A DNA stretch of 64,000 nucleotides from Lepeophtheirus salmonis (taxonomy: Eukaryota; Arthropoda; Copepoda; Siphonostomatoida; Caligidae). The position numbers and the translations under genes were made by a program. Shown piece after piece: positions 34,690 through 46,556 of this stretch (position 1 is the stretch's first letter; the number at the start of each line of letters is the position of its first letter). Below the pieces are notes generated by a model that was not told the DNA's origin, ran no database searches, and saw nothing but the letters and a program-made list of their open reading frames with translations. The stretch lies in NCBI RefSeq assembly GCF_016086655.4, contig NC_052142.2, forward strand, positions 8,250,422 to 8,314,421. Direction: 5' to 3'.

Positions 34690-35169
34690 CACACAATCAC
34701 AACAGTTAGGGGGTCTCTTAGTGTTGACGGGGACTGGAAACGTTTGGCTATGGACGTTACACACTGAGAAGGGAAGAAGTTTCTTACTGTTACTGATTGT
34801 GGATCAAGTCGTTTTGCTGTGTGGAGGGAGGTATTGAGAAAGAGTAAGGAAGAGATAACGAGAACGACAAACCAGATATTTAGTGAATTAAGGCCACCTA
34901 ACGAGATTCTCCTTCATTATGGCAGTAGTTTCAGATCGCCAATGCTCAGAAACTTATGTTAAAAATGGTCGGTGAAAGTTATTTGCCGCTGCACTTATCG
35001 CTCGTCTGGTATTGGAATTATTGAGAGGCACCATCGATACTTGAAAACAATGACACTGAGGACAAGGGCAACCATTGAGGATTGTCTGTTTTGGTACAAT
35101 ATGATACCGGTGAGTGGGAACGGAGACACGCCAATGGACCCCTATTTAAGATTACTTGGAGGAAAGTAG
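34690..35169 (+). pseudogene. Integrase core and chromodomain-side remnant
   Basis: Frame-shifted plus-strand pieces: MDVTH plus GKKFLTVTDCGSSRFAVWRE (first catalytic Asp region), then FSELRPPNEILLHYGSSFRS (position of the second Asp altered), then SSGIGIIERHHRYLKT (catalytic Glu in the IERHHR block), then IEDCLFWYNMIPV. The order and spacing match a retroviral-type integrase core. No intact frame. Confidence 0.8.
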
Positions 35170-35616
35170 TCACTGAACCGGTGAAGGAGCTATCCTATAT
35201 GATCTATTCGAAAGGGGATGAGGTATGGGTTAAGCCGCCTAGGGCTCAATGTTCAACTAGATGAAATAGAGGAGTAATAACAAAAATAATTTCCAAATTC
35301 AGTGTAGATGTGAATGGTCTACCAAGGCACATTTAGGACGTCAGAAAGGGGGTTGAGTCATCGCCTCAAGTCCAAGGAGTAAAAGAAGTGGACAAAATCG
35401 GGCAGAGGAGCCCAAATAACGCCTCTGGGAGTAGGCCCAGCCACAATCAAAGATTGCCTAGTCATTTCAAGGATTTTGTACCATGACATGTTATTTTTGG
35501 TGTTTGATATTTTCTGTTTGTTTGTGTATTATTATTTTGGTTATTTGTTGTTACTAATGATAGTATTTTTAGAATTTGTTGTTACTTATGATAGTATTTG
35601 TAAATTTGATTTTAAC

Positions 35617-35783
35617 TGTGATATTGAGGTCACAGAGACATGTGACTCGAAAGGTTTGGTGCCCATTACATAACGAGGTGTTCTTTTTACATGTCTCTGT
35701 TTTGGCGCGTAGTTAAAATAAAGACCTCAAGAGAGGAAGATATATATACGATAGCTAAGAAGATATTTATTTGGAGCGTTACA
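35617..35783 (+). repeat. 3' LTR of the 32-36 kb retrotransposon
   Basis: Direct repeat of 32091-32267. Several substitutions and small gaps separate the two LTRs, implying an older insertion than the gypsy at 24-30 kb. Confidence 0.8.
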
Positions 35784-36804
35784 TTATTTTTAAAAAAGAT
35801 GAATATTTGTATTGAAAAAGATACCGTACACATATCAGTGAACCCACCTTCATTAACCACCTTTTCAAACAAAAATTTCGCAATCAATTTTTTAAGATTG
35901 ACCACCGGCATTACCTAACATTTATCATTGTTATTTAAGACATAGAACACCAAAGTGATTTTTAAATTTTCAATTACAATAGGTTTTCCCATTAAAGCCT
36001 TTAAAAAAATTAGGATTTTAGAATAGAATTTCGATTCAAAGACATATTTCAAAATAAAATAACTATATAGTAATAAATATTATATTATATTTATTAAGAT
36101 TTCTAGAATGCAATTCCCAAGAAAATGGTTCTTAATTTGAAGTTATCTTTTTTTTTCTGCATACATTTTTTTAATTGCATTATATTATAGCCAAAACTAA
36201 GGAATAAAGACTATTATTCGACTAAAAAAGATTGTTCATATTAAAAGTTTGATCTTAATTGATATTTTTTTTCAAATAAAATATGATTCAGTCAATTATT
36301 TGACTAATTGTAAGAAGTAATGAATATTTTAGAGGCAGGACAAGTTCAGAAATTAAAAATAAACAATTTTATTAAATTACTTATATCTAATCTATAAATA
36401 CTAATCAACTACATTGGATATGAAACATATTTGAAATATTGATTACTTATTACAATGGGTCAAAGAAGCAATTTAATTTCGAAATATTTTAACAAGACCT
36501 GACATTGTTTATTTACTAAATATTCTATACGAAAATAAAAAGATTTTGAACACCAAATCTTTTGAAATTGTAATATAAGGTTTATTCTTTAGTTTAGCTA
36601 CATATGTAATAATTGCAAAAAATATTAATTTCCATTTAGGATCCTTCATTTTATGGGATTTTTGTATGATAAGACACATTTCGTAGGCAATGTACTCAAG
36701 ATAACTTAATAAATAATTTATCTTTGTAATGGTAGAATTTTTTTTATGCCTGCACTCCATTTTTTCTTTTCGTAAATGTGAGGGTACTTTAACCCATACT
36801 TAAG

Positions 36805-37563
36805 GTTGATTATTTTGTTAAGGATACAAAAACGTGCGAGGACAAGCGAAGAAATACTTATGGAGTCACTGATTAAAATAATAAACATCTTCCTCTATAA
36901 AGAACGTTATCAATTCCCGTCTTTATTATTCAATATTAATTTAATATTAGATACTGATAGTCGATAGAGAACTGAATAAAATTTCGAATATTACATTGTC
37001 AATAAATATTACTTTTTCATCAGTTAAGGATTAGCTATGGCTCATAAGCTCCAATAAATTATGCTCAGAAAACTCATAAATGACAAAACCAACTACTTCA
37101 ATGGTCACAACAACGGGGGTAGTTGCATTGGTGTAGCATTATAATTATCAATTGTGTGTATCCTTTATGATAATAGTATGTTGTTAAACAAGCAAAAATA
37201 ATGCGGAAAAAATATTTTTTGATGCTCTTAATAAGGAGTAATTCGCCGCACATTACTAAATAATTAGCTTTTCCTATAAATCTTTTCGATGGCATGTTAG
37301 AAAACTACATTAATTCAAGAATGGTTGCCTGAATTGTCTTATCAGTTATAAGGGAGTCTTATTTTTATATCTAAGATAAGTAATTAAGGTTTAAAAATTG
37401 ACTGGATCGTCTAACTTTTCTTTTTTTAGATAAACATGAAATAAATGGAAGTAGGATTCTAAAAGTTATTCGTACTACAATTTTAAAGAAGAGATGGATA
37501 TAATTCTAAATTTTTTTTTGTTATTATATTTATTGTCTAATTTTATGATTTTGACATTTACTA
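36805..37563 (+). mobile_element. hAT-like transposon copy 2, internally deleted and 3'-truncated
   Basis: Starts GTTGATTATTTTGTTAAGGA like copies 1 and 3 and follows them through TTTATTATTCAATATTAA. It then skips the transposase portion and resumes at ATTAGCTATGGCTCATAAGC and TTTATTGTCTAATTTTATGA. It stops at TTTGACATTTACT, where copy 1 continues at 20565, and is abutted by the DIRS-like fragment. Confidence 0.75.
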
Positions 37564-38050
37564 CCTTAAACCAAGGAGCTTTAGTACCAATGCTTTAGTT
37601 TTAGTCTGTAGGCTCTTCAACCAGTCCTTCAAGATAGTAGACGATCTTTTTGATGATGCAATATTTTGAAGGGAACAAAAATAATGCCCACATAAACCAT
37701 CAATCAGATTGCCATCTTTGAGTCTGAGTTCTTTAAATGATGGTCAAAATTAAAAGACTCGTGCTCTCCAATCCTCCGAGAATTTCATCAATATTTTGAT
37801 ATTAACACTGACGCATCAACGTCTGGGATTGGCATTCCTTTTTCAGATGGGAGGCTCAAACAAGGAGAATGGCCTCTAGAGGAGATGAAATTACCTATTA
37901 ATATGCCTAAAGGCACAACTTGCTAAATTTATTCGCAAATTTGCGAGTACCATCTTTGAAGATTACAATAGTATATCTACTTATATGAAATTAGAAGAGC
38001 TGACGGTACTGTTTTTAGCATCGCTATTGTAGAGTGAGTAGTTTCAATGG
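37564..38050 (+). pseudogene. DIRS-like retroelement RNase H fragment
   Basis: Frames near 37690-37900 read WSKLKDSCSPILREFHQYFD, then INTDASTSGIGIPFSDGRLK, then QGEWPLEEMKLPINM. The pattern 'TDAS--GWG------G-W--EE--LHIN' is that of DIRS/Ngaro-type RNase H. After a frameshift, LAKFIRKFASTIFEDYNSIS may continue the tail. Truncated on both sides; no tyrosine recombinase found. Moderate confidence because the match is short. Confidence 0.5.
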
Positions 38051-39400
38051 AGTTAAAATATCATTTATATTATTAAGGGCTAATTCCTTAGTATCTCCTT
38101 AGATAAGTGAATTTTTTGTGCATAAGCTTTTGCATTCCATGATATGAGTGGGTTTTTTTTGTAAGATGGAGATGGGCTTCCTTCTGGTTAACTTACCGGT
38201 GTGGGATCTACTCGAATAATAATATATGTGGAATCATGTAAATACGGTTTGATTTATAGCTGGTCTGTTAATTCTTAAGGGATAGTATAAAGAAGGAATT
38301 TTATTTTCCTTAGCAGTTTTTATTATTATTTAATTCCGGAGTGGTAAACATCCTTTCCTAAATATATTCAATTATATGCATAGCCTGTTTGAATGTTTAT
38401 GTGTGAATTTGGTGAAATTTCTTTGCACTTTCTCGCTGAAAATCATTCAAAGTGTTCACCAGACAGCAGCTTTGTGCCATTTCAAAATCATGCTATAATC
38501 AGCAAAAAATTGATTATATAGAATATTTAGTAAAAAAAGTCAAAAATGCATCTACTAAATTTAGTGTGATATCATCCAAGAAGAGCAAATGCCCACTAAT
38601 TCAGTGGTATAATTGGCAAACTTTTTTAGATAATTATTTTGGCCTTTTAAAATGAATTAAAATTGTCAGACATTTACCTTCACATCTGCTTTTGTTGGAG
38701 TTGTACATGTTAAAAAATGGTCGAATAGTACACTAGCTATTCCTATAAATTTATAAAAGCCTGAAATTCTGTACTCTGATTTGCAATTATATATTCTTGA
38801 AGAATATATTTTAACAAAAATAAATTAGGGGAGGAAAGAACGGAATATCTATGGAAAAATGTAGTTCCTTTGGTTTATTATATAAATAAAGGTTTTTCTT
38901 AAATTCTATAAAAATCTTATTAACTTATAAGTTATTCTATAAATATACTACGTTTCCAAAAAACAGGAATACAATTTCTTGTTGATCCTTTGTCGTTTAT
39001 ATAATATATAAATTGAACATTTTATTATTGATACGAAGAAATTTTGTCTATTTCCTTATAGAAATAATATAATAATTACTCTTTTAATCAAATATTACTA
39101 AGCAATATTATAATACAGTATCAATTAAAATACTATGTAGATTTTAATAATATGCAATTTATTTTAAAAATGGTGAGGAATTAATATGACGGTGATAGCT
39201 TGCGAGTATATAAGATATAAATAGCGGTTGGTATGATTGACTTATTTGACTGACTATAAGATGATTTCGGGGTTTTTTTCTGCTTCTTTTTTTTTTGGGT
39301 GGGGGGAGGTAGTGTTATACTACAAAGATAATGACATGTTTATGTTAAAAAAATTATGTTATATCCCAATTGTAACGAGTGCAAACATCGTAATTTTATA
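38051..39400. other. AT-rich region, no recognised gene
   Basis: A 67-codon plus-strand frame at 38452-38655, preceded in another frame by FGEISLHFLAENHSKCSPDS, may be an old coding fragment but is not identified. Confidence 0.4.
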
Positions 39401-39459
39401 ATAATTGCAATAATCAATCTTGGCAAGAATGATTTAATATGGGTGCTTCCACCCTCTAA

Positions 39460-40275
39460 ATTTGGCAGAGGTTGCCACAATATAAGGCAGAGATTTGGTA
39501 ATTGCTTCCTGATGCTGGTTTTGAGCTTCTGTACATTCTGTGTGAAGTCTCCCCAACCTTGCTCTCTAAGACGCTCTACACACTGAAGCCGAGGTGATTG
39601 AGATCAGCACTGGAAGAGGGCAAGTATGTCTTGTTGACCTTCTTGGGTCCACACATAGTTATTTTGAGGATAGTTAGCCTTCAGCCAACGCAAAATTTTC
39701 GATCTCATGGCCTTATAATAGGTCTCAGTCCCGATTATCTCATTGGAGTTGAAGAAGAAGGGATCCATTTTCTTTCCATCAAAGGGCACGCTCCCAAGTA
39801 CATTATTTGGGATGGATATTGGGTCGTGAAAGTGCATTGGACTTTATCAGACGATGTTGCTATAAATCTGTCGTTTCTGTGGTTCAAACCGTGATAGACT
39901 GTGAAAATCTTATTTTCTGAGAAGATCTTCACAATTGACAGATGACTTTTCAAGTGATTAAGAACTTTTTTTGATTTCTCAAGCCTTAAGCCTTACATCT
40001 CGTCGCTGAAGAGATGGCTTGGAGTCGTGACAAAGCTCTTAAGGCCAAAGTCAACTTGAACTGCCCTCCTGATGGTGATCTCGACCACGTTGAACTCATC
40101 AGCTAAGTGATGCATTGTTGCTGCTGGATCTTCCTTGATTTTGGCCTCCATGGACTTCAGAAAGGTTTTATCTCGCTTCAAACTATTTCCTCCACTTCCT
40201 GCCTTCCTTTTGACTCCTTTCTCATTCTCCTTGGCTACGCTGATGTTACGAACTGTCCTTCCAGTCACCCCCACA
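39460..40275 (-). mobile_element. Mariner transposon fragment, 3' part missing
   Basis: The minus-strand frame 39993-40274 gives a paired helix-turn-helix-like N-terminus (AATMHHLADEFNVVEITIRR, then AVQVDFGLKSFVTTPSHL). Further down come IMYLGACPLMERKW, then YYKAMRSKILRWLKANYPQN and NYVWTQEGQQ, the block ending at the second catalytic Asp, which here is Glu. Sequence near 39480-39560 may hold the third Asp block in shifted frames, but I could not confirm it. One candidate outer end (CTGGTACCTAAAACCAC on the minus strand near 40412-40428) has no partner on the left, so the element seems truncated. Confidence 0.75.
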
Positions 40276-40665
40276 ATGTTTCAAATTATTTTTTGATCAA
40301 AGTCTGAGTAGAGAAGATCCGACACCCTTTCCCTTTTTAATACAAATCAAAACAATGTGCAAGAAAAACAACACCTGTATTAGAACATTGCTCGAGATTT
40401 CATCCGGAAAAGTGGTTTTAGGTACCAGACAGTGTAAATAAAAGAGGGAAAGGATGGAGTAGATAATTAGTACAAGTCCTCTAGTAAGCTTATAGGGCCC
40501 CTATAATATCCTGACTATAATATTTCTTGAGCCGGAGTTTCCTAAAATTTACTTTGCAATCTTCAGTTCTCCACCTTCCTGCCCCCATTCCTTAGTGTCC
40601 CCTTACGGCCCAACATTGAAAGCCATAGTCTTAAGCCACCTTAGTTTTCGGAAACCACTAAGTGC

Positions 40666-40825
40666 TGTGATATTAGATATGTATCGAGCTAGTTTATCTC
40701 AGATGTATTATCTTCATGTAAATATAAAGTACTGTGTGATGTACATATGTATTATTCTGGAATAAAGTTAGTTGTATAATGAGAGCTCTTGGGGTCAATT
40801 CATTGTAGGTGATAGGACCATAATA
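40666..40825 (+). repeat. 5' LTR of the 41-46 kb gypsy element
   Basis: Starts TGTGATATTAGATATG and ends near CCATAATA. Matches the interrupted 3' LTR (45022-45080 plus 46354-46438). It is followed at 40827 by GGTGCAGTCG, the same primer-binding-like word as in the 24-30 kb element. Confidence 0.82.
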
Positions 40826-41144
40826 CGGTGCAGTCGAATGAAACTAAGAATACACGGAACCCTAAAGAAAGAAAATTAAATTATGGAATTATTTAATTAA
40901 AAGTGACGATCATAAATCGCGTGCAAAAGTTATAACGCAAGATGTTTACTAAAAACGAATTGGATATAGAAAACGCAGTATTAAAAGATCGAATCAGCAG
41001 AATGGAGGAAAATGTTGGTGCAGATGTCGAACGTCAACAGGAAGATTCTTCAATGATATTGGTTAAAATGCTTATGTAAGATCAGAAACCAACCTGGGAC
41101 GACGCCATCAGAAGGGACGAAGAACATCGTCAATTCATGGAAAA

Positions 41145-41930
41145 ATGATGAGTAATCATAATGGCCATGGTAAAAATCAAGAGATACAACAATCGTCAAC
41201 TAGTAATAAGGAAGTCAAAATTCATATAAATCCACCACCTCAATTAGATGATGGAATAGAATATCAAGATTTTATTAATTGGAAGACATTATGGAATAAT
41301 TATGTGATGTTAATAGGAATGAGTGACCAAGATGCTATTAAAAAGACAGGAGTGTTTAAATCATTTTGCAGTCCAGATGTGCTTAATAAAATAGAACATA
41401 CAATGTCTATCGAAATAGAAGACGACTGTAAGATAGGGAAAGATATATGGAACATATAGGAGTTTACTTACGAAATGAGACAAATATAACTTAGGAACGA
41501 GTCAAATTAGAGGAAAGAAAACAAGGGGAGAAGGAAAATTTTGATTCATTTTATACGTAGCTTTGTTTTCAAGCCAAATATGCAGGACTGATAGAAATGA
41601 CCTCTGAAGATTGGATGTCTACACTAAATATACTTGGAGTCAATTGCAAAGAAACTAGAAAACTACTTTTACCGAAATCGCCTATAATGTCTTTGTCAGA
41701 AGTGATATCAATTGGTCGTAGTGAAGAGAAAGGCAAAGTTCAAGAAGAAGCTCTCTCGGGAAAATCATCCTATCCAATATCAAGTATCGAGAAGAAAAAC
41801 TCAAAAAGAGAGGGAGTTCAAGTGAAGAAGTGCTCATATTGTGGTTACGATTTCCATCAATAAGGTGGAAAATGTTCAGCATATGGTAAAAGGTGCAGTA
41901 ATTGTCAGAGAAGATGACATTATAGAAGGG
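41145..41930 (+). pseudogene. Gypsy gag remnant with a zinc-knuckle tail
   Basis: The 104-codon frame from 41145 includes PPPQLDDGIEYQDFINWKTL and AIKKTGVFKSFCSPDVLNKI, a capsid-type N-terminus. The second frame 41597-41863 ends KKCSYCGYDFHQ, and after a stop CSAYGKRCSNCQRR follows, the two Cys clusters of the nucleocapsid (degraded). Coiled, charged sequence just upstream (40941-41140) may be the true gag start (MFTKNELDIENAVLKDRISR at about 40942). The frame breaks at 41459 and 41561. Confidence 0.7.
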
Positions 41931-42479
41931 TATGCAAATTCAAGAGAAACATAATTCGAACTAGTGTCACCAAATTTAATGGTGTGGAGAAAATAAAAGA
42001 TAAGATAATGATATCTCTCGATATTAGTAGTGAGGAAAAATGTATTGGGAAAATCAAAGCAATACCTCATATAGGGGCTGAAGTCTCAGTTATAAATGAA
42101 GGCAGTATAAGAAAATTGAGTTTATGGAAGAAAATGGTTAAAATACAATGTTAAGGAAGATTTGTTTGGTGTTGAAGGATCAAAATTGAGGATCATTTGG
42201 AAAATATTTCTTACATGTACACTAAATACAGTGAGAGTGAAAAATACAGTAACAGTATGTGAATGTGTTTCCGAGTTATACTTATCAATAAGAATATGTA
42301 GAGAACTTTAATTAATTTCCCCATAGAAATTCAAGTAGCATCATTGAGGAGATGTAAGAAGCAATCTGTAGAAGATACCAAACCTGGATTGATGGACGAG
42401 TTCAAAGATGATTTTATGATGGATAAGAATTAAAACCCATGGGTGGAGAACCTATGAAAATTCATTGAAAAAAAAACTA

Positions 42480-43110
42480 CAATCCTTGTGTGATGAATAA
42501 AGCAAGAACAATTTCATATGCGTATAGAGAAGAAGTCAAGACAAAAATTGATACCATTGAAAAAATGAGAATTATAAGCAAAGTTGTCGATAAGGCTGTA
42601 GAGTGTTGTAATTAGTTTTTGGCTGTTCCAAAATCAAACGGAAAAGTACAATTGTGTGTTGATCTGAAGAAATTGAATGATCAAGTAGATAGGCCAATTC
42701 ATCTTGTAATGAGAGATATTGTGTCAAGTGTACCAGGTACATCGGAATTTTTTACCGTTACGGATGCAAAACAGTGATATTGGCAAATGGAGTTTGACAA
42801 GAAATCTTGGGAATTGACATGTTTTATGACACCTTGGGGAAGATATATTTTCAATAGAGCTCCAATGAGATTTATTGCGACAGGGGATGCTTATTGTCTA
42901 TGAGGGGATGAAGCTTTAGAGGGTTTGTCTGATACGTACAAAGTGGTTGACCATATTTACACAGTTTCAAACAGCTTTGTAGATCATGTGTAAAAAGTCC
43001 GAAGAATTTTAGAAAGATGTCATGAGAAGAAAATTACAGTAAATATAACAAAGTTAATATTTGCACAACCTAGGGTAAAGTTTTGTGGATATTTTATATT
43101 CACAAAACTG
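42480..43110 (+). pseudogene. Gypsy reverse transcriptase remnant
   Basis: Interrupted frame: FLAVPKSNGKVQLCVDLKKL, then NDQVDRPIHLVMRDIVSSVP, then FFTVTDAKQ-stop-YWQME (motif A, Asp kept), MTPWGRYIFNRAPM (motif B region) and KVVDHIYTVSNSFVDHV where the YxDD motif has decayed to VVDH. VNITKLIFAQPRVKFCGY is the usual end of the RT thumb segment. At least three stop codons. Confidence 0.85.
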
Positions 43111-43174
43111 TTTATTTATTGAAGCTGATCCTGATGAATTGAGTCCAATAAAATAGTTTCCAGAACCATCATCA

Positions 43175-43822
43175 GTGAGAAATCTCAAAAGTTTCATGGG
43201 ATTAATAAACGAATTAAGTCAATTTTCTTCGGAAATTAGTAAATTAGTGAATCCTTTGAGGGAATTGTTATATTCTAAAGTTGAATTCATATGGGCAAGA
43301 GATCATAGAATGCCTAAGGAAAAGATAAAAGTAGCATTAATATCTACACCAAGGGTGGCTCCGTTCAATAAAAAGTTGGAAACGAGAATAGAAACTGATG
43401 CTTCAAAAGTTAATGGCTAGGGATTTTTATTAAGACAAAAGAATCAAAAAGGATGGAAATTGGTACAATGAGGATCTCGTTTTTTATTGACCGCAGAAAC
43501 TCGTTATGCTATGATTGAACTAAAATGTTTCGGTGTATTATGGGCAATCAAGAAATGCCATGTATTTTTGGCAGGATTACCAAAATTATGTTTTATTACG
43601 GATCACAAGCCGTTGGTTCCTATTCTTAACAATTATACAATAGATATGCTTGAAAATGTTAGACTGATTAGATATAAAATGAAGTTAGATTTGTATCCGT
43701 TTGAGACAGAATGGAGGAAAAGGAAGCACTATGAAATTGCAGATGGGTTATCAAGAGCACCCGTATCATTACCAAATGAAAATGACTATTTAGATCCAGA
43801 AATAGGTCTAGAGATAAGGTAA
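43175..43822 (+). pseudogene. Gypsy RT-connection and RNase H remnant
   Basis: The first frame, 43175-43420, carries LKSFMGLINELSQFSSEISK and IETDASKVNG (first RNase H Asp). After a stop, 43487-43822 carries AETRYAMIELKCFGVLWAIK (Glu), CFITDHKPLVPIL (Asp) and then HYEIADGLSRAPV, the gypsy 'ADALSR' end-of-RNase-H tag. Only one stop separates the two frames. Confidence 0.87.
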
Positions 43823-44079
43823 TCCAATTAGCAGTTATAAAAATTTCCGATTTTGAAGAAGATGAGAGATTAGTGGATCCAATTATTGAAGAAATTCGTA
43901 ATAGTTTGTCGAGACCGAGAATATGTTTATTTAATTAATGCAAAGAAAATAGGTGTGATAAAAGACACAATTGAATCATTTGTGAAAATATTAGATGAAT
44001 TCAGCATAGAGGATGGTCTTGTTCTTTATAAGGAAAGACTGGTAATTCCAAGAAATAAGCGGTGTGATGTTCTTTAGAG

Positions 44080-44935
44080 GTTACATCGTGCACATCAAGG
44101 GATCGAGAGAACGAAGAGAAGGGCGAGGCAGACGGTATATTGACCTGGAATGAATAAAGATATTGAAAGAATAGTAAAATCATGTAAAAAATGTATTGAG
44201 AAGTTACCAAGTATTGACGGGAGACAATGGTGAGAGATCCAATTTCGAAGAGACCTTTCGAAAACACGTCGGCAGATCTGTTTGAGTATCAAGGGAAATT
44301 TCGTGTATGGAGACCAATTATCTGGATACCCTTACGTGGAGGAATTTAGAAGAGTCCCAACTTCAGGAAAAGTTATAGTGTTTCTGAGAATATATTTTCC
44401 GAAACAGGTATCCTATCAAATGAAGGACTGATCAAGGACCTCAATTCAGTTGTTAGGGCTTTCAAGAGTTCTTAACAAAGTGGGGAGTAACATGGGGACC
44501 ATCATCACCTCATTATCCACAAACTAATAGCAACGCAGAGTCTATGGTGAAGGCTATGAAAACGCTTCTTGATAAGGTTGGAGGATTGTTCAAGTCCGAC
44601 GAATTTATCTGTGGAATCCTAGAATTCAAAAATACACCGAGAGTGGACGGAAAGTCACCTTATGATATTTTATATAGTCATCATGTAAGATTATGCATAC
44701 CCGTCCTTAGGAAATGTTACGTTCCAAGGTTACAGCACAGGGAAGAAGAATATAGAACTAATTTAAATACGCGTATAAGAAAGAAGGAGAAGATTAGTTA
44801 TAATAAAAATAGAAGAGATGTACCAGAAATTAGTGTTGGAGAGAGTGTGATCGTTCAAAATTATAAACGATGGTTAGATCATGGAAAAGGAAATAATCGA
44901 AAGGATGAAGCTTCCTAAGAACTAAAAAGGGAGAA
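44080..44935 (+). pseudogene. Gypsy integrase remnant
   Basis: LHRAHQGIERTKRRARQTVY and IERIVKSCKKCIE give the His/Cys zinc-binding N-terminal domain. WGVTWGPSSPHYPQTNSNAE, then SMVKAMKTLL holds the catalytic Glu block. GKSPYDILYSHHVRL follows as in the family. VGESVIVQNYKRWLDHGK is the C-terminal SH3-like segment. The core between 44220 and 44480 is frame-shifted with its first and second Asp blocks unclear. Confidence 0.85.
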
Positions 44936-45080
44936 ATGGAATGTGGGAGTATAGATAAAAATGAAAATGAGTAGAAGATCTGAGAGAACTCGAAAGAGTT
45001 TCGAATTGAGGAAGGAGAGGGTGTGATAGTAGAATTATATCAAGCTAGTTTATCTAAGATGTACAATGTTCATGTAAATA

Positions 45081-46353
45081 AAGGTATGCGCGTCTAAAAC
45101 TGAACACTCTGAAATTTTTAAAAATAATTAAATAATTATGTAATTTTTAAAGCGGTCGACGAATTAATTTATTTAACATGAAAGATGAGAGTCTTAGACA
45201 CATATCTATTCAATATAGCTGCCCCTGTCCACTACCAACTCCAGCCTGGAATTGCTGTATTACTTGGCGATGTAATTCTGGTCGGGGTTGGCTCAGGCAT
45301 TCTTGAGGGCAGACTTTAGCTGGTCCTTGCACTTGTATTGAACTCCCAATATCATCCCCTTTAAACGTCCAAACACTTCGAAGTCAAGCGGCGAACAATC
45401 AGGGGAGTGAGGCGGCCAAGAATTCCGATCGTAGAAGACTGGAGTCTCGATCTGAAGAAACTCTAGGGTAAAGTTGCTAGTGTGGCAGCTGGAACCGTCC
45501 TGCTGCCACCTCTACCTGTAAGTAGCCCTGGCTCAAGGGAACACTTTTTCCTTCAAGTATTGGCAGTACGTCTCGGAGCTAAGCCTCTCGTGGTCCTCCA
45601 AGAAGATGAGATCACATTTCTGACCGTCAGACGCAACATCCAGGACCTGGAGGTTGGCGAGTGCCATTCCTTGCTCACAAGCACCATTTCATCATCCATG
45701 GCACCGAGAGACTCCCCCAGATAAAATCTGGTGTCATTGGCCACCATTTCCCCAAGGCTGTAGGGTGTCTTATCACTAAACAAAACGACGACATCGGCTG
45801 GCTTTTTCTTAGGGCTGTTGAGAAGAATCTTCGAACTTGCCAGGTGTTTTTCCTTGTCTACAGGCTTGAGGGCTTGACAAGGGGTTCTCTTGTAGACCTT
45901 AAGGCCAAGATCTTTCTTAACAAGCCGTTCCATGGTCCTTCTGCTGACGTTGAACTCCCTGGAGATTCCGCTGACGGTGACCTTGCCTCTCTTGTCCTCA
46001 GCAGACTTTTTCATGGCAGCAACCATATCTTCCGACCTTCGAGGCCTTGACTTAGATCTTTTGGTCGCCTCAGGAGTGCCTTTGGCTACCACGCTGTATG
46101 CAGTGGTACGGGTGCAGTTCAGAACCTAGGCAATTTCAGTGGAAGTTTTTCCCCGCGCGGAAAGTTCCAAAATTGCGACTCTCCATATTATCGGCTGGTG
46201 TTTCACTGTTGCCATTTAGATTTTGCTGGAGTTTTCTTTATAACTAGTCAATACACTTGCCTCGAAGTATAAAACAGTTTAATTCAATAAAATTACGAAT
46301 ATGTGCATGGCATAAAATTAAAAAGAGTGGTCAGTTTTAGACGTGCACACCTG
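45081..46353 (-). mobile_element. 1.27-kb mariner nested in the gypsy 3' LTR
   Basis: The left terminus AAGGTATGCGCGTCTAAAAC (45081) and the right terminus (reverse complement CAGGTGTGCACGTCTAAAAC, from 46353) are inverted repeats of about 30 bp. TA flanks each side (45079-45080 and 46354-46355). Comparison with the intact 5' LTR shows the exact insertion point in ...GTAAATA/TAAAGTA.... The interior carries a full-length, lightly damaged transposase on the minus strand. Insertion order is certain: gypsy first, mariner later. Confidence 0.93.
45160..46215 (-). pseudogene. Mariner transposase, nearly full length, with stop and frameshifts
   Basis: Starts MATVKHQPIIWRVAILELSA at 46215 with a TAG at about 46124, then an open stretch through 46092-45553: DNA-binding helix-turn-helix region (VSGISREFNVSRRTMERLVK), then ADVVVLFSDKTPYSLGE (first catalytic Asp). 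After a frameshift near 45700, VASDGQKCDLIFLEDHERLS continues, then QDGSSCHTS (second Asp) and WPPHSPDCSPLDFEVFGRLK (third Asp), ending SRLELVVDRGSYIE near 45205. All three catalytic Asp codons survive. The length of about 340 codons is normal for mariner. It needs at least one stop and about two shifts to be crossed, so it is inactive. Confidence 0.88.
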
Positions 46354-46556
46354 TATAAAGTATTGTGATGTACTATTCTAGAAGTTGTATAATGAGAGCT
46401 CTTGGGGTCAATTTATTATAGGTGATCGGAATATAATACTAAGCACTGTTTATATAAGGTAGCTGAGTCCCTTTTTGTATCTAATATCGTTTTCCAGTCC
46501 GAATTTTCTAGCGATCCCCCTTGTTTAAGTGTCTATTGGTAAAATGAGCCTTTATA

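Larger units (their letters stand above)
32091..35783 (+). mobile_element. Ty3/gypsy-type LTR retrotransposon, near full layout, decayed
   Basis: Plus-strand order LTR, gag, zinc knuckle, protease, reverse transcriptase, RNase H region, integrase, LTR within 3.7 kb. The pol type (RT with LDLKDAYMQIRV and KLGFGLNCAPEIM, IN with GIIERHHRYLKT) is a lineage seen in many invertebrates, distinct from the element at 40.7 kb. It is shorter than an intact element and contains many stops and shifts. Confidence 0.85.
40666..46438 (+). mobile_element. Ty3/gypsy LTR retrotransposon with a nested mariner in its 3' LTR
   Basis: 5' LTR, gag (41145 on), zinc-knuckle region (41830-41930), protease region, RT (42600-43110), RNase H (43400-43740), integrase (44080-44700), a C-terminal linker, a purine-rich tract at 45008-45021 and the 3' LTR. 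CTAAG occurs at 40658-40662 and at 46439-46443, a probable 5-bp target duplication, with three unexplained bases (TGC) before the 5' LTR. Several stops (TGA, TAG, TAA) break every domain, so it is inactive. Total 5.77 kb including the 1.27-kb mariner, giving about 4.5 kb of original element. Confidence 0.87.
45022..46438 (+). repeat. 3' LTR of the gypsy element, split by a mariner
   Basis: LTR left part 45022-45080 (CAAGCTAGTTTATCTAAGAT and the ATGTTCATGTAAATA end) and right part 46354-46438 (AAAGTATTGTGATGTAC, TATAATGAGAGCTCTTGGGG, then ATAATA) together match the uninterrupted 5' LTR. A purine tract GAGGAAGGAGAGGG directly precedes it. Confidence 0.85.

Noticed and set aside
45661..46050. 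129-codon plus-strand frame
   Set aside because: Antisense shadow of the nested mariner transposase at 45160-46215.
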